From Marisa cornuarietis (Eukaryota; Mollusca; Gastropoda; Architaenioglossa; Ampullariidae), in the NCBI GenBank assembly GCA_004794655.1, contig SMMW01000522.1:3410001-3474000 (forward strand): a stretch of 64,000 bases of DNA. The letters are read 5' to 3'. A program made the position numbers and the translations under genes. Shown here piece after piece: positions 59,401-64,000 of this stretch; position 1 is the stretch's first letter, and every line of letters starts with the position of its first letter. Under the pieces are notes generated by a model that saw only the letters and a program-made list of their open reading frames with translations, ran no database searches and was not told the DNA's origin.

Positions 59401-60601
59401 GTTAAATGTTATCTGTTTTATCTGTAACTAATGATTACAGATTGAGTGATAGATTTGTGTGTACCATGTGCCTTTTGTAAGATTTTGTATATTAATTTAG
59501 CTCGTGGAGTTCATTCCTCCTGACTACCAAGACATTTATCCCACCTTATTTGTTGGTTGCCTGGTGGGAGGAGACCAAAACCGCACTCTTAGGGAAAAAC
59601 TGTGAGTGTTTCTGGCATGTCATTTTTGTAAATAAGTTTTTTATGGCTATGTATCTGTAAAGATTATCTTTTGAATGGTTGAAAATTTCAGGTACTGCAT
59701 TTTGAAATTTCTCTACTATCAAAAACAGTAAGTTTTAATGTGGGTTAGGACTTTTTTTTTCTTTTATCCATGTCCCAAGAATTCAGATTTGTTTAAATTT
59801 TTCAGCTCTCTTAAAACTAACTTGTTACTGCTCAGTCCAACTCCGCCTGGAAACCCCCCGGGTAACCTGCCGGTCCCAAGCCCGGATGAAGGAGGAGGGT
59901 TGGGCGTGGGGTTAGCAACCCCACCCTGTAAAACAACCCTTGGAGAAGGAAAACTCCATAAAACACCCGGCCAGAGGATGGTCGTTAGCCTTGGTCGGCA
60001 AGTCTCTCTACGAGAAAGACACTCGGACAAGAAAACTGACGCCGAAGACGGATGTGCTGGGCCATCGGGCGCTTAACGGCAGCACAACGCACTGACACTC
60101 ACATGAATGGACAACGCTTACTCTACTACTACTGCTCAGTCCATTAAAAACAATTATGATTTTGTCTTTTGGTATAATTCAGTAAACACATGTCGTTCTT
60201 CGGTATCTGACTTCTGCATTGTTAGTATATGAATATCCCTCAAGTCATGTATTTTAGCTTATGTGTTGCAGTAAAGGAGACATTCTTGATGAAGGACTAA
60301 AGATCATTAAACTGTCAAGGCTGCCCAGAGCGGTGATAGAAATAATCGCAATGCTGCAGACCAAACAAGTTAGCAGAAACAATAATTTCCACATGATGTG
60401 AAATAGTTTGATTGAAAATTATATTTACTTTTGATGGATGAATGAAACACTGGTACATTTTAAATAGAAAATGTTGCATTTGTCAACTTTTGACATTATT
60501 GTTTGTGCGTGTGTGTGTGTGTGTGTGTGTGCATGTATGTGTGTGTGTATTTTGCAGGAGCCTGTACTTGGGAAGATTATAAAAAATCTCAAGAGCGATG
60601 G
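29264..60601 (+). CDS. FAAH: Fatty acid amide hydrolase (FAAH1-like), 5' thirteen exons
   Basis: Integral membrane serine hydrolase of the amidase-signature family that cleaves fatty acid amides such as anandamide. Coding exons: 29264-29449, 31816-31932, 33236-33292, 36653-36742, 40137-40208, 44592-44653, 50595-50801, 51299-51339, 54505-54629, 57146-57271, 59501-59601, 60272-60368, 60558-60601. They join in frame to 441 residues; the family is about 580. The N-terminal hydrophobic segment (about residues 6-30) followed by KLRRKH is the membrane anchor seen in FAAH1. The amidase triad is present: Lys144 in PFSVKES, Ser219 in TTGGSSGGEGG and the nucleophile Ser243 in TDLGGSVRVP. These are offset by two from human K142, S217 and S241. 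The C-terminal exons are beyond the right edge. Introns total about 30 kb and are full of repeats. Confidence 0.93.
30128..30264. mobile_element. hAT-like MITE
   Basis: 137 bp with inverted ends CAGTGGCATAG at the left and CTATGCCACTG at the right, next to G-rich and C-rich inner blocks (GGGGGGGC, GCAGCTGCCCCC). The 8-bp flanks do not match well, so the target duplication has decayed or the boundary is imperfect. Confidence 0.65.
31335..31445. repeat. Dispersed repeat shared with 13990-14105
   Basis: Second copy of the A+T-rich repeat, same orientation, in FAAH intron 1. Confidence 0.6.
31816..31932 (+). CDS. FAAH: FAAH exon 2
   Basis: 39 codons, phase 0/0, acceptor gaatttctgtgcag|GAT, donor TGGAAG|GTAATT. 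Reads SIVSLTFSQLQDKLRLNELT and AVEVLHAYQWK, the N-terminal amidase segment (compare LPLPQLVQKLHSREL in mammals). Confidence 0.92.
31933..33235. other. FAAH intron 2
   Basis: No repeat or coding feature recognised. Confidence 0.4.
33236..33292 (+). CDS. FAAH: FAAH exon 3
   Basis: 19 codons, ALEVNSRINCITEAITEAE, matching the E-V-N-x-x-x-N-C-(V/I)-T block of FAAH. Acceptor tttttatacag|GCT, donor GCTGAG|GTATTT, phase 0. Confidence 0.9.
33605..34560 (-). pseudogene. L2/CR1-like LINE fragment with an inserted MITE
   Basis: The complement near 34290-34250 reads LQSKLDYCNAFLASYHEA, the S-R-L-D-Y-C-N block of L2/CR1 reverse transcriptases. The complement of 33735-33640 gives a decayed L-W-(D/N)-S block and FKSKLK-like C-terminus. 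The 257-bp inverted-repeat element at 33724-33980 splits it. In FAAH intron 3, antisense to the gene. Confidence 0.55.
33724..33980. mobile_element. MITE with 22-bp perfect terminal inverted repeats
   Basis: 257 bp. Both ends read CC followed by TGGGACCAGTTGCACAACAT inward (33724-33745 and 33959-33980) with no mismatch. No open frame. The target duplication is unclear and the superfamily was not assigned; similar G-A-C-C-A-G-T-T-G-C-A-C-A-A ends occur on MITEs of several invertebrates. Confidence 0.8.
34690..35555 (+). pseudogene. RTE-like LINE reverse transcriptase remnant
   Basis: Broken plus frames: IIGFKKAFGREWHECLWHVL (RT palm), CGLRFADNISLMAGSKGKLQ at about 34907-34966 with FADN for the FADD motif, then KISTEKNKFMVN, and near 35360 SHYARYF/VSHITQDTF in place of the G-H-(V/I)-T-R-H-D-x-L block. 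Frameshifts and stops throughout. In FAAH intron 3, sense orientation. Confidence 0.75.
35724..36537 (+). repeat. 0.8-kb dispersed repeat, copy A (hAT-like start, tRNA-like end)
   Basis: Starts CAGTGGCGTGCTGTTCGTGG and is parallel to 37266-38085 almost base for base. It contains a 72-codon open frame (36176-36394, MEREAVDKIWSPSI) also open in copy B. It ends in a tRNA-like block 36469-36531 with an A box (GTGGTGTAGTGG) and a B box (GCGTTCGAATCCC). The start resembles hAT termini; the tRNA-like end suggests a SINE head. Nature unresolved. Confidence 0.75.
36653..36742 (+). CDS. FAAH: FAAH exon 4 (catalytic lysine)
   Basis: 30 codons ending GIPFSVKESIGIK, with Lys144 as the general base. Donor ATCAAA|GTGAGT. 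The acceptor ATGTTAAAG|GAG is chosen because it is the only AG that keeps phase 0. It is the first AG after a branch-point-like TATTAAT (36628-36634), and it gives a linker length close to other FAAHs. Upstream AGs at 36618 and 36627 would break the frame. Confidence 0.8.
37266..38085 (+). repeat. 0.8-kb dispersed repeat, copy B
   Basis: Direct-orientation partner of 35724-36537, starting CAGTGGCGTGCTGTCCGTGG with an extra GGCTAGTCCCCT near the start. Its 70-codon frame (37730-37942) differs from copy A mainly by amino-acid-changing substitutions. The tRNA-like block is at 38018-38081. After the B box the two copies diverge, and copy B runs into a T-rich tract. Confidence 0.75.
38100..40136. 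other. FAAH intron 4, distal part
   Basis: A+T-rich with a poly-C run near 38592. No coding or repeat family recognised. Confidence 0.4.
40137..40208 (+). CDS. FAAH: FAAH exon 5
   Basis: 24 codons, GYDTTGGMQINITKPCTEDS then VVVE, matching the segment after the catalytic Lys. Acceptor atactgtttcag|GGT, donor GTTGAG|GTAAAC, phase 0/0. Confidence 0.9.
42411..42625. repeat. Minisatellite, about 86-bp unit, 2.5 copies
   Basis: Units start near 42411, 42499 and 42584 with GATAATCC(A/C)(A)ACAGG and contain GTATCCAATAGTTC and CCGATGTGCA. Direct orientation. Confidence 0.8.
43029..43292. repeat. Near-palindrome, arms about 122 bp, loop 16 bp
   Basis: The left arm (43029-43150) and right arm (43168-43292) are reverse complements with few mismatches and one 4-base indel. 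The loop is ATTGTACAGAGATTAA (43151-43166). The loop and the first bases of the right arm recur directly after the palindrome at 43294-43327. Confidence 0.92.
44592..44653 (+). CDS. FAAH: FAAH exon 6
   Basis: VFKRHGAVPFIKTNVPQSLY plus a split Ser codon. The G-A-(V/I)-P-x-x-K-T-N-V-P-Q-S block is an amidase-signature hallmark. Acceptor atgaccctgcag|GTT, donor TACAG|GTAATG (phase 2). Confidence 0.94.
44737..44850. repeat. Short repeat shared with 51926-52050
   Basis: Parallel stretches TTCAACTTTACCAGATGA and TTCGACTTTCCCAGGTGA, then CTTCCTTTTACATT or CTACCTTTTGCATT, AGCTGTAGAACTC or AGTTGTAGAACTC, and CTTGCTA. Both are in FAAH introns, same orientation. Family unknown. Confidence 0.6.
45480..46010 (+). 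pseudogene. DIRS-like retrotransposon reverse transcriptase remnant
   Basis: Broken frames read REVFQFVTLPFGL then (stop) TSPWVFSKI near 45660-45735, and LQYLKNLGWVVNFHKSDLHP and YFIHLGMQF near 45835-45925. This is the RT palm-to-thumb pattern of DIRS/Ngaro-type tyrosine-recombinase retrotransposons. No recombinase or RNase H domain was recognised nearby. Confidence 0.6.
46937..47738 (-). pseudogene. Rex1-like LINE inserted in the ORF1 of another LINE
   Basis: Complement reading gives QWCDENYLELNVNKTKEIVI, YLGTIFDSQLKWNVNTEHIV and then LNSFSVSQVILGCFYQSF-type sequence to SLNGVVNICYKIIGI, the RT thumb and C-terminus. The 3' end near 46950-46980 is the complement of the family tail (ACAAATAAA next to TTGCCC). 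It is 5'-truncated in the RT. A (CA)n tract (47109-47129) and a 29-bp-arm hairpin (47034-47105) lie in its 3' part. Confidence 0.85.
47034..47105. repeat. Perfect hairpin, 29-bp arms, 14-bp loop
   Basis: Arms 47034-47062 and 47077-47105 are exact reverse complements (starting AGGAAGTGGGCAAGTAGC). The loop is an AT-rich 14 bases. Confidence 0.95.
48094..48534 (+). mobile_element. SINE-like retroposon with poly(A) and 12-bp target duplication
   Basis: 441 bp starting CCCCCCGATGGATCACC and ending in a run of A, flanked by perfect ATTGAGGTTGGG repeats at 48082-48093 and 48535-48546. Removing it restores the interrupted LINE ORF1 frame at the site. The head, with TTGTCGCGGTCGGGGGGC, resembles the 5' part of RTE-type LINEs, so it is probably a LINE-derived, internally deleted retroposon moved in trans. 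Confidence 0.88.
48568..49200. other. FAAH intron 6, middle
   Basis: C-rich short tracts, open frames of 65-94 codons on both strands with no family features. Possibly more LINE or retroposon debris. Confidence 0.35.
49201..50031 (-). pseudogene. RTE-like LINE remnant (endonuclease and RT pieces)
   Basis: Complement reading: KQ..AVIGD-like end, then NAKVNPDAYWQWSTLVGHFR and LCLLELAQSQ (endonuclease, same type as 43705-44103), a deletion, then LGRIIKVLYNSSRNSLLFNN and FSIMVGVHQGCPLSPVLFN (RT motif with QGCPLSP). Frameshifted. Confidence 0.8.
50595..50801 (+). CDS. FAAH: FAAH exon 7 (catalytic serines)
   Basis: Acceptor aatgtatttcag|TTACGC, donor CTTCAG|GTTAAC. Encodes the amidase signature: TTGGSSGGEGG (Ser219), AAGGSIMGLGTDLGGSVRVP (nucleophile Ser243) and AGFCGICALKPT. 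This is the most diagnostic exon of the gene and the longest. Confidence 0.97.
51102..51205 (+). repeat. Dispersed repeat with (AAT)n and TTTATTTATATACC
   Basis: AGTAATAATAATAATG, then TTTATTTATATACCACATTT and GGGCTTAAAGCACTGTACAT, the complement of the common 3' end of many invertebrate SINE/LINE tails (GTGCTTTA...TATAAATAAA). In FAAH intron 7/8. Confidence 0.55.
51299..51339 (+). CDS. FAAH: FAAH exon 8 (41-bp microexon)
   Basis: Completes Ser, reads KKGVFTVNPGQTV and ends phase 1. Acceptor gcctgttttgcag|CAAG, donor TGTAG|GTAACT. It links LKPTLGRF to VAGVLGPMAKD as in other amidases. Confidence 0.88.
51926..52050. repeat. Short repeat shared with 44737-44850
   Basis: Second copy, in the intron between exons 8 and 9. 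Confidence 0.6.
52800..53900 (+). pseudogene. Jockey/I-like LINE: RT, thumb and start of RNase H
   Basis: Broken frames give EGVLSSILSLMLINSIMEFI then ANNLGVWTAQR (degraded ADDLAVW), VINTTKTSTTLFS-like with KKIVCLKL, TFLGFT, and near 53560-53770 YKEVRSQYWDILNDKTPHID, VTTSHTVPVIFSKDQLPENL and LTLTVTDNL. This is the RT-to-RNase H portion of a lophotrochozoan-type LINE. Frameshifted. Confidence 0.7.
53901..54504. other. FAAH intron 8, distal part
   Basis: Open frames (54157-54351 minus, 54173-54421 plus) may hold a decayed LINE C-terminal block. Nothing definite. Confidence 0.35.
54505..54629 (+). CDS. FAAH: FAAH exon 9
   Basis: VAGVLGPMAKDVGTLVMMTR, then VLASLDMSELDPTLPHIPFD and EN. The G-P-(M/L)-A-(R/K)-(D/S)-V block is typical of amidases. 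Acceptor gtgtttacag|TGG, donor GAAAAT|GTGGGT, phase 0. Confidence 0.93.
54630..56002. other. FAAH intron 9, left of the Mutator-like element
   Basis: A+T-rich, no recognised feature. Confidence 0.4.
56003..57101 (-). mobile_element. Mutator-like element, copy 2, with transposase fragment
   Basis: 1,099 bp flanked by perfect 9-bp ATATTACAT repeats (55994-56002 and 57102-57110). The left end has five and the right end six inverted copies of the CTTAATCCC-type monomer; the right terminus is CCGGTCACC. It carries the 118-codon transposase fragment on the minus strand (56309-56665). It shares its ends and most of its interior with copy 1 at 449-957. Confidence 0.88.
56309..56665 (-). pseudogene. 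MULE-type transposase C-terminal fragment
   Basis: 118 residues open from 56665. RMVRCLPALAYVREKDIVDS and LLSYFEHTYVHGRRLRGRG, then FPPYTCNKY, follow the order of the MULE transposase region (M-L-P-A-L-A-F, Y-F-E-x-T-Y-(I/V)-G-R, F-P-x-x-x-W-N). The upstream DDE catalytic part is absent and the expected Trp is Cys, so this is a relic that cannot act alone. Confidence 0.65.
57146..57271 (+). CDS. FAAH: FAAH exon 10
   Basis: 42 codons, phase 0/0: FKSKHKLRIGYYAWDGNLSP, LPVVVRAVKEAKAALESLGH, T, matching L-R-V-G-Y-Y...A-V-x-x-x-K-x-x-L-E-x-x-G-H-T of mammals. Acceptor attcaatttttcag|ATC, donor CATACG|GTCAGT. Confidence 0.94.
57272..58730. other. FAAH intron 10, proximal part
   Basis: Nothing recognised. 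Open frames at 58072-58576 are unsupported. Confidence 0.4.
58731..59330 (+). pseudogene. Rex1/CR1-like LINE RT fragment
   Basis: Frames read VLSLSLQMAWH/IIKFADGMAFVAWLTGEQ (FADG for FADD), VSKTKELVLSRSKLIEP and VVIGSEIVERVKIFRYF, then a shifted VLGTVLDSKLS: the RT motif-to-thumb stretch of Rex1/CR1-type LINEs. Frameshifted, short. Confidence 0.65.
59501..59601 (+). CDS. FAAH: FAAH exon 11
   Basis: Acceptor tattaatttag|CTCG, donor AAACT|GTGAGT (phase 2). Reads LVEFIPPDYQDIYPTLFVGC then LVGGDQNRTLREKL, the region after G-H-T in FAAH (compare F-L-P, G-G-L-F-x-D-G-G). Confidence 0.9.
59840..60129 (+). mobile_element. SINE-like retroposon with (CTA)n tail and 14-bp target duplication
   Basis: Starts ACTCCGCCTGGAAACC and ends in a short CTACTACT tail. 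Flanked by perfect TACTGCTCAGTCCA repeats at 59826-59839 and 60130-60143. The head (GGTAACCTGCCGGTCCCAAG, GGGGTTAGCAACCCCACCC) resembles 5' regions of RTE-type LINEs. 290 bp, no coding. In FAAH intron 11, sense orientation. Confidence 0.85.
60272..60368 (+). CDS. FAAH: FAAH exon 12
   Basis: Completes the Leu codon, then KGDILDEGLKIIKLSRLPRA and VIEIIAMLQTKQ, the helical L-x-x-x-L-K-L-P cap region of FAAH. Acceptor atgtgttgcag|TAAAGG, donor AAACAA|GTTAGC. Confidence 0.9.
60502..60557 (+). promoter_or_regulatory. (TG)n tract at the exon 13 splice acceptor
   Basis: A TG-rich run (60502-60549) leads directly into TATTTTGCAG. The usual pyrimidine tract is replaced by alternating TG plus a short T-rich piece. 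Confidence 0.7.
60558..60601 (+). CDS. FAAH: FAAH exon 13 (last exon in window)
   Basis: 44 bp: EPVLGKIIKNLKSD plus a split Gly codon. Donor CGATGG|GTTTGT, phase 2. The phase agrees with exon 12. It fits the cap-helix region and needs further exons beyond 64000. Confidence 0.75.
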
Positions 60602-61388
60602 GTTTGTATTTTGCATGCATTACATTCAAGTATTTGAATTTGACATTGGTGGATCGGTGTTTTGAAGAAATGCGAAAGAAAATTAAACATCACACAAAAC
60701 AAAATTATGTGATATATCATAATGGCTTGTTATGAGAGTATGTCACGAAAGGGTGACATAAGGTTAAATAGCTAGCACAGCTTGGGTGGCTGAGCCAGAC
60801 GCACCTGCCGCATGAATAACAGGGTTTTTTTTAAGATAGTGGAAAAGAAAAGGGGAATACAAGATAATTAACTGTCCCCGGCCAGCTTTTCACTTACCAA
60901 GGAGACACGGCAAGTGAAGGGACACTATGTGTAGGGAAGTGGAGGCTGCATCTTCCGAGAAAGGCACAGTCTACGGGGCTAGGAGATGGGCCATAAGTGT
61001 TTGTGCCTGGCTAACTTGCTAACCAAGATCAGCAAGACAAGAAGAAGGTTGGGTCGCTCATCTTCAAGCAGCAGCACCATTTTATGTAAAACATCTGACC
61101 CCTAGGGGCGGTGTTTATGATAGAAGAAGGTTGGGTTACTGGTTCCCAGAGGTAGTGCCATTTTGTGTACAATGTCTGACCCCTAAAGGCAGCGCCGAGC
61201 TGTGTGTATATCAACTGTCCATTAATGGAGGTGTCAGTGATTTTTTAGATAATTTGTGAAGAGATATATATATATAATTTCTTGGATCAGTACAACATCA
61301 GACTCCATGAACTATAATAAACAGTGTACAAGAACATTATCCAGTGTGAATAGTAAAAAGTAACTTTGTGCCAGACCATAAGCTTTAG
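60602..61388. other. FAAH intron 13
   Basis: Contains two tandem units of about 84 bp near 61040-61205 (each with AGAAGAAGGTTGGGT, GCCATTTT or ACCATTTTATG, and ATGTCTGACCCCTA or CATCTGACCCCTA). No exon seen. Confidence 0.5.

Positions 61389-61436
<48 letters not shown>
61389..61436. repeat. (ATC)n tract = (GAT)n tail of the RTE-like LINE
   Basis: About 16 units directly 3' of the LINE in its minus-strand orientation. Confidence 0.95.
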
Positions 61437-64000
61437 GTCCTCATTGTGCCGTCTGGCACGTGAGGTGACAGCTAGGGACCTCCATCTGGTTCTGTCTGCT
61501 GCTGTTCTGGGGCTGTTTCGAGTGATAGGCTTCTGTTTTTGAGGTCCTTTTCAATGGATCGCCTTGTCTCTTTAGGCCTCCCTCTGTTCCTCTTTCCCTG
61601 TGGTGTCCATCGCAGGGCTGTTCTGGGGATTGAGTCTGGAGGCATGCGGCACACGTGACCTAACCATCGCCAGTGCCGTAGTTGGATCGCTTCTGCCAAG
61701 GTGCACATCCCCACCCTCTCGCGCAGTTCTTCATTTGAGATGGTGTTGGGCCAGAGGATCTTTTGCATGCGCCGCAGACACTTGGTTTGAAACACTTCTA
61801 GCTTTTTCTCGATGGAGGCTGTGGTCTTCCAGCACTCTGACTCATATAGGAGGACACTGAGGACGTTGCTCTTGAAGATCCTGATCTTTGTGTGGCTGCT
61901 GAGGCCAGTGGATCTCCAGATGGGCTTAAGCATTGCAAAAGCTTGGTTAGCTTTGCTGATCCTGGTGTTGACCTCCTGTTCACAGTCACCATCTGCTGTC
62001 ACCTTGCTGCCTAGTTACACAAATTCTTTTACGTCCATTAGTGGACTCCCGCTGATTGTGAGAGGGTTATTGTTTGTCATGTTGTTCCTTAGGACTTGTG
62101 TTTTTCGAATGTTGACTCTGAGTCCTATCATGCTGACAGTCTTACTAAGGGTTTCGGTCTTATCTTGAGGGTCTCAGTGCCTATGGGATAGCAGACCTAG
62201 GTCGTCGGTGTAGTCTAGATCTTCCAAGACTGTGGTTAGGGTCCACTGTAGACCCTGTCGACTTCCCTGAGTGACACGACGCATGAGCCAATCAGTGGCC
62301 AGTGTGAACAGTATTGGTGACAGGATGCACCCCTGCTTGACGCCTGTGTCCACTCTAAAGGGGTTCAGTCAGGTGGTTGTTGTGGATGACCTGGCATTCA
62401 AAATTTTCATATAAGGACTTGATGATGTTAACCAGTTTCCCTGAGATGACATAGTGACATAGAATCTTCTATAGAGAGGCACCATGTAGGCTGTCAAATG
62501 CCTTCTCAAAGTCAATAAAGGCCATATACAGCGGACTGTTTCACTCCTGCGATTGTTCCACGATCTGTCGCAGCACAAAGATATGGTCGATGCATGATCG
62601 TCCTTTCCGGAAGTCAGCTTGTTCTTGTCGGAGTATGGAGTCTACTGTTGTTGTAATGCGCTGGAGGATTATACGGCTAAAAATTTTGCTGGTGAGGGAT
62701 AGCAGTGTGATGCCTCTCCAGTTATTACAGTCACCGAGGTCTCCTTTCTTTGGTATCTTAACTATAACACCTTTACTCCACAGGGATTTCTTCACTGTTC
62801 CAGATCTCCTGGAGGATACGTGGTGTCTCTTCCTTTTCTGCTTTCAGCGTTTCAGCACATATACCATCCCCTCCTGGCGCCTTGCTGTTCTTTGTTTTGT
62901 GAATGGCTTCCTTAATTTCTTGTAGTGCAATGGGTCTAGTGTTGATATCTAGGTCTTCTTCTGCTTCGATGATTTCAGGTAGTACTGATGGGTCTGGCTG
63001 GTTAACAATCTGTTGAAAGTGTTCCCCCCATCTCTTCAGTTTGGCTCGCTCTTGTGTCTTCAGTCACCTTGTAGCTTCCTTATGTTTTTATAGGTCGCCT
63101 ATAAAAACTTCGGCTTCAGCTACGAGCTGTTCTATATACTGTCGCCTGTCTCTCCTTGAGGAGGACTTGATCTGTTTGTCTAGTTCCCTGTATTGGGCTG
63201 CAGTCCTTTCTTTCAGCCTGGGGGATTTCGTGTTCAGGAGCTTCCTCTTCATCTCTTTCCTTTCTTCTATCAAGTTCCATGTGTGCACAGATATCTATAC
63301 ATTATTGGGGCTTGTCCTGTAGCCAATGGTTTCTTTTGCTGCTTCTAATGTGGCTTTGTTAAAGGTATCGATCATTATTGCTGCTTCATCTTGGAGGATG
63401 CTGAAGTTGTTTTTCAGTGCAATGCTGAAGGCCTTTTTGATTGCTGGGTCTCTGAGTTTGGCCATGTCCATACAGTGGTTTCTTTTCTGTCCAATCTTTG
63501 CTTTTCTCAACTTCAGTTTGAGCTTTGCAACTAATAGGTGGTGGTCACTGCCAACATCTTCTCGTCGCTTGACTTGCACTTCTTGCAGGGAGTGCCTTCA
63601 TTTGCTGTTGATGATGATGTGATCTATCTGGCTTTGTGTCCTTCCATTAGGTGATGTCCAGGTTAGTTTGTGGATTGTTTTGTGTCGTTCTTTTCACACA
63701 GACTATAATGAGTCTCTCCCTATTGTCAGTAAGTTCTCCAGTTCCATGTCACCCCATGACTCTTTCTCTGTTCTCGTTTTTGTTGCCTACTCCTGCGTTA
63801 AAATCGCCCATGAGGAGCTTCACGTCATGCTTGGGGATGTTGTCTAAAGTCGCTTGAAGTGCGCTATAAAATTGTTCTTTCTCCTCTTCGTCAGCGTTGT
63901 CAATGGGAGCATAGGCTACTACAATAGATAGTTTTGTGAACTTGGAGTTAAACCTCACGTAGAGTAGGTGTTCGCTTGTGGGCTTCCACTGCATGTTTCC
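61389..64000 (-). pseudogene. RTE-like LINE, runs off right edge
   Basis: Complement reading from the edge: VVAYAPIDNADEEEKEQFYS and LMGDFNAGVGNKNENRERV (endonuclease), DVGSDHHLLVAKLKLKLRK, a linker to 63088, then RT: GVIVKIPKKGDLGDCNNWRG, QADFRKGRSCIDHIFVLRQI, DLDYTDDLGLLSH with YTDD as catalytic motif, and the C-terminal CWKTTASIEKKLEVFQTKCL, LRHWRWLGHVCRMP and RWTPQGKRNRGRP. It ends at 61440, followed by a (GAT)n tail on its own strand (61389-61436), as RTE elements do. A few stops and frameshifts: recently dead but the best preserved LINE here. Confidence 0.9.

Overview
The window is animal nuclear DNA: A+T-rich, with GT-AG introns, long microsatellites and many decayed non-LTR retrotransposons. 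I see no bacterial operons, ribosome-binding sites, rRNA, CRISPR arrays or genuine tRNA genes. The gene set (a mitochondrial-clan cytochrome P450, FBXL12 and fatty acid amide hydrolase) and the mix of Rex1/CR1-, RTE- and Jockey/I-like LINEs, DIRS- and Ty3-like remnants, hAT-like and Mutator-like DNA elements suggest an invertebrate. A lophotrochozoan, perhaps a gastropod mollusc, is my best guess, but that is inference.

Three host genes can be rebuilt exon by exon from splice sites, codon phases and family motifs. (1) About 0.26-11.41 kb, minus strand: the 5' two-thirds of a mitochondrial-type P450. Six coding exons give 358 residues from the presequence to the I-helix; the heme-binding end lies off the left edge. 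(2) 19.58-27.15 kb, minus strand: a complete FBXL12-like F-box/LRR gene. Three coding exons give 315 residues, and intron 1 appears to be a GC-AG intron. (3) 29.26 kb to beyond 60.60 kb, plus strand: fatty acid amide hydrolase (FAAH). Thirteen coding exons give 441 residues with the N-terminal membrane anchor, the catalytic Lys and both catalytic Ser; the 3' exons lie off the right edge. FBXL12 and FAAH are head to head across a 2.1-kb interval that should hold the FBXL12 promoter and a noncoding first exon of FAAH.

The rest is introns and intergenic sequence loaded with mobile DNA. Region by region: 0.4-11.4 kb, P450 introns with a Mutator-like element, a small inverted-repeat element, hAT-like ends and a Rex1-like LINE; 11.4-19.5 kb, intergenic LINE wreckage plus a five-unit tandem array of about 225 bp; 20-27 kb, FBXL12 introns with a Rex1-like LINE, an L2-like LINE tail and a Ty3-type integrase remnant; 29-64 kb, FAAH introns with nested LINEs, two SINE-like insertions with clean target-site duplications, a pair of 0.8-kb direct repeats flanking the exon with the catalytic Lys, a 264-bp near-palindrome, a second Mutator-like element carrying a transposase fragment, and an RTE-like LINE running off the right end.

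The most unusual structure is the Mutator-like family (449-957 and 56003-57101). Both copies have perfect 9-bp target duplications, and their inverted ends are arrays of a 15-16-bp CTTAATCCC-containing monomer. All calls come from reading sequence by eye; no database search was run.
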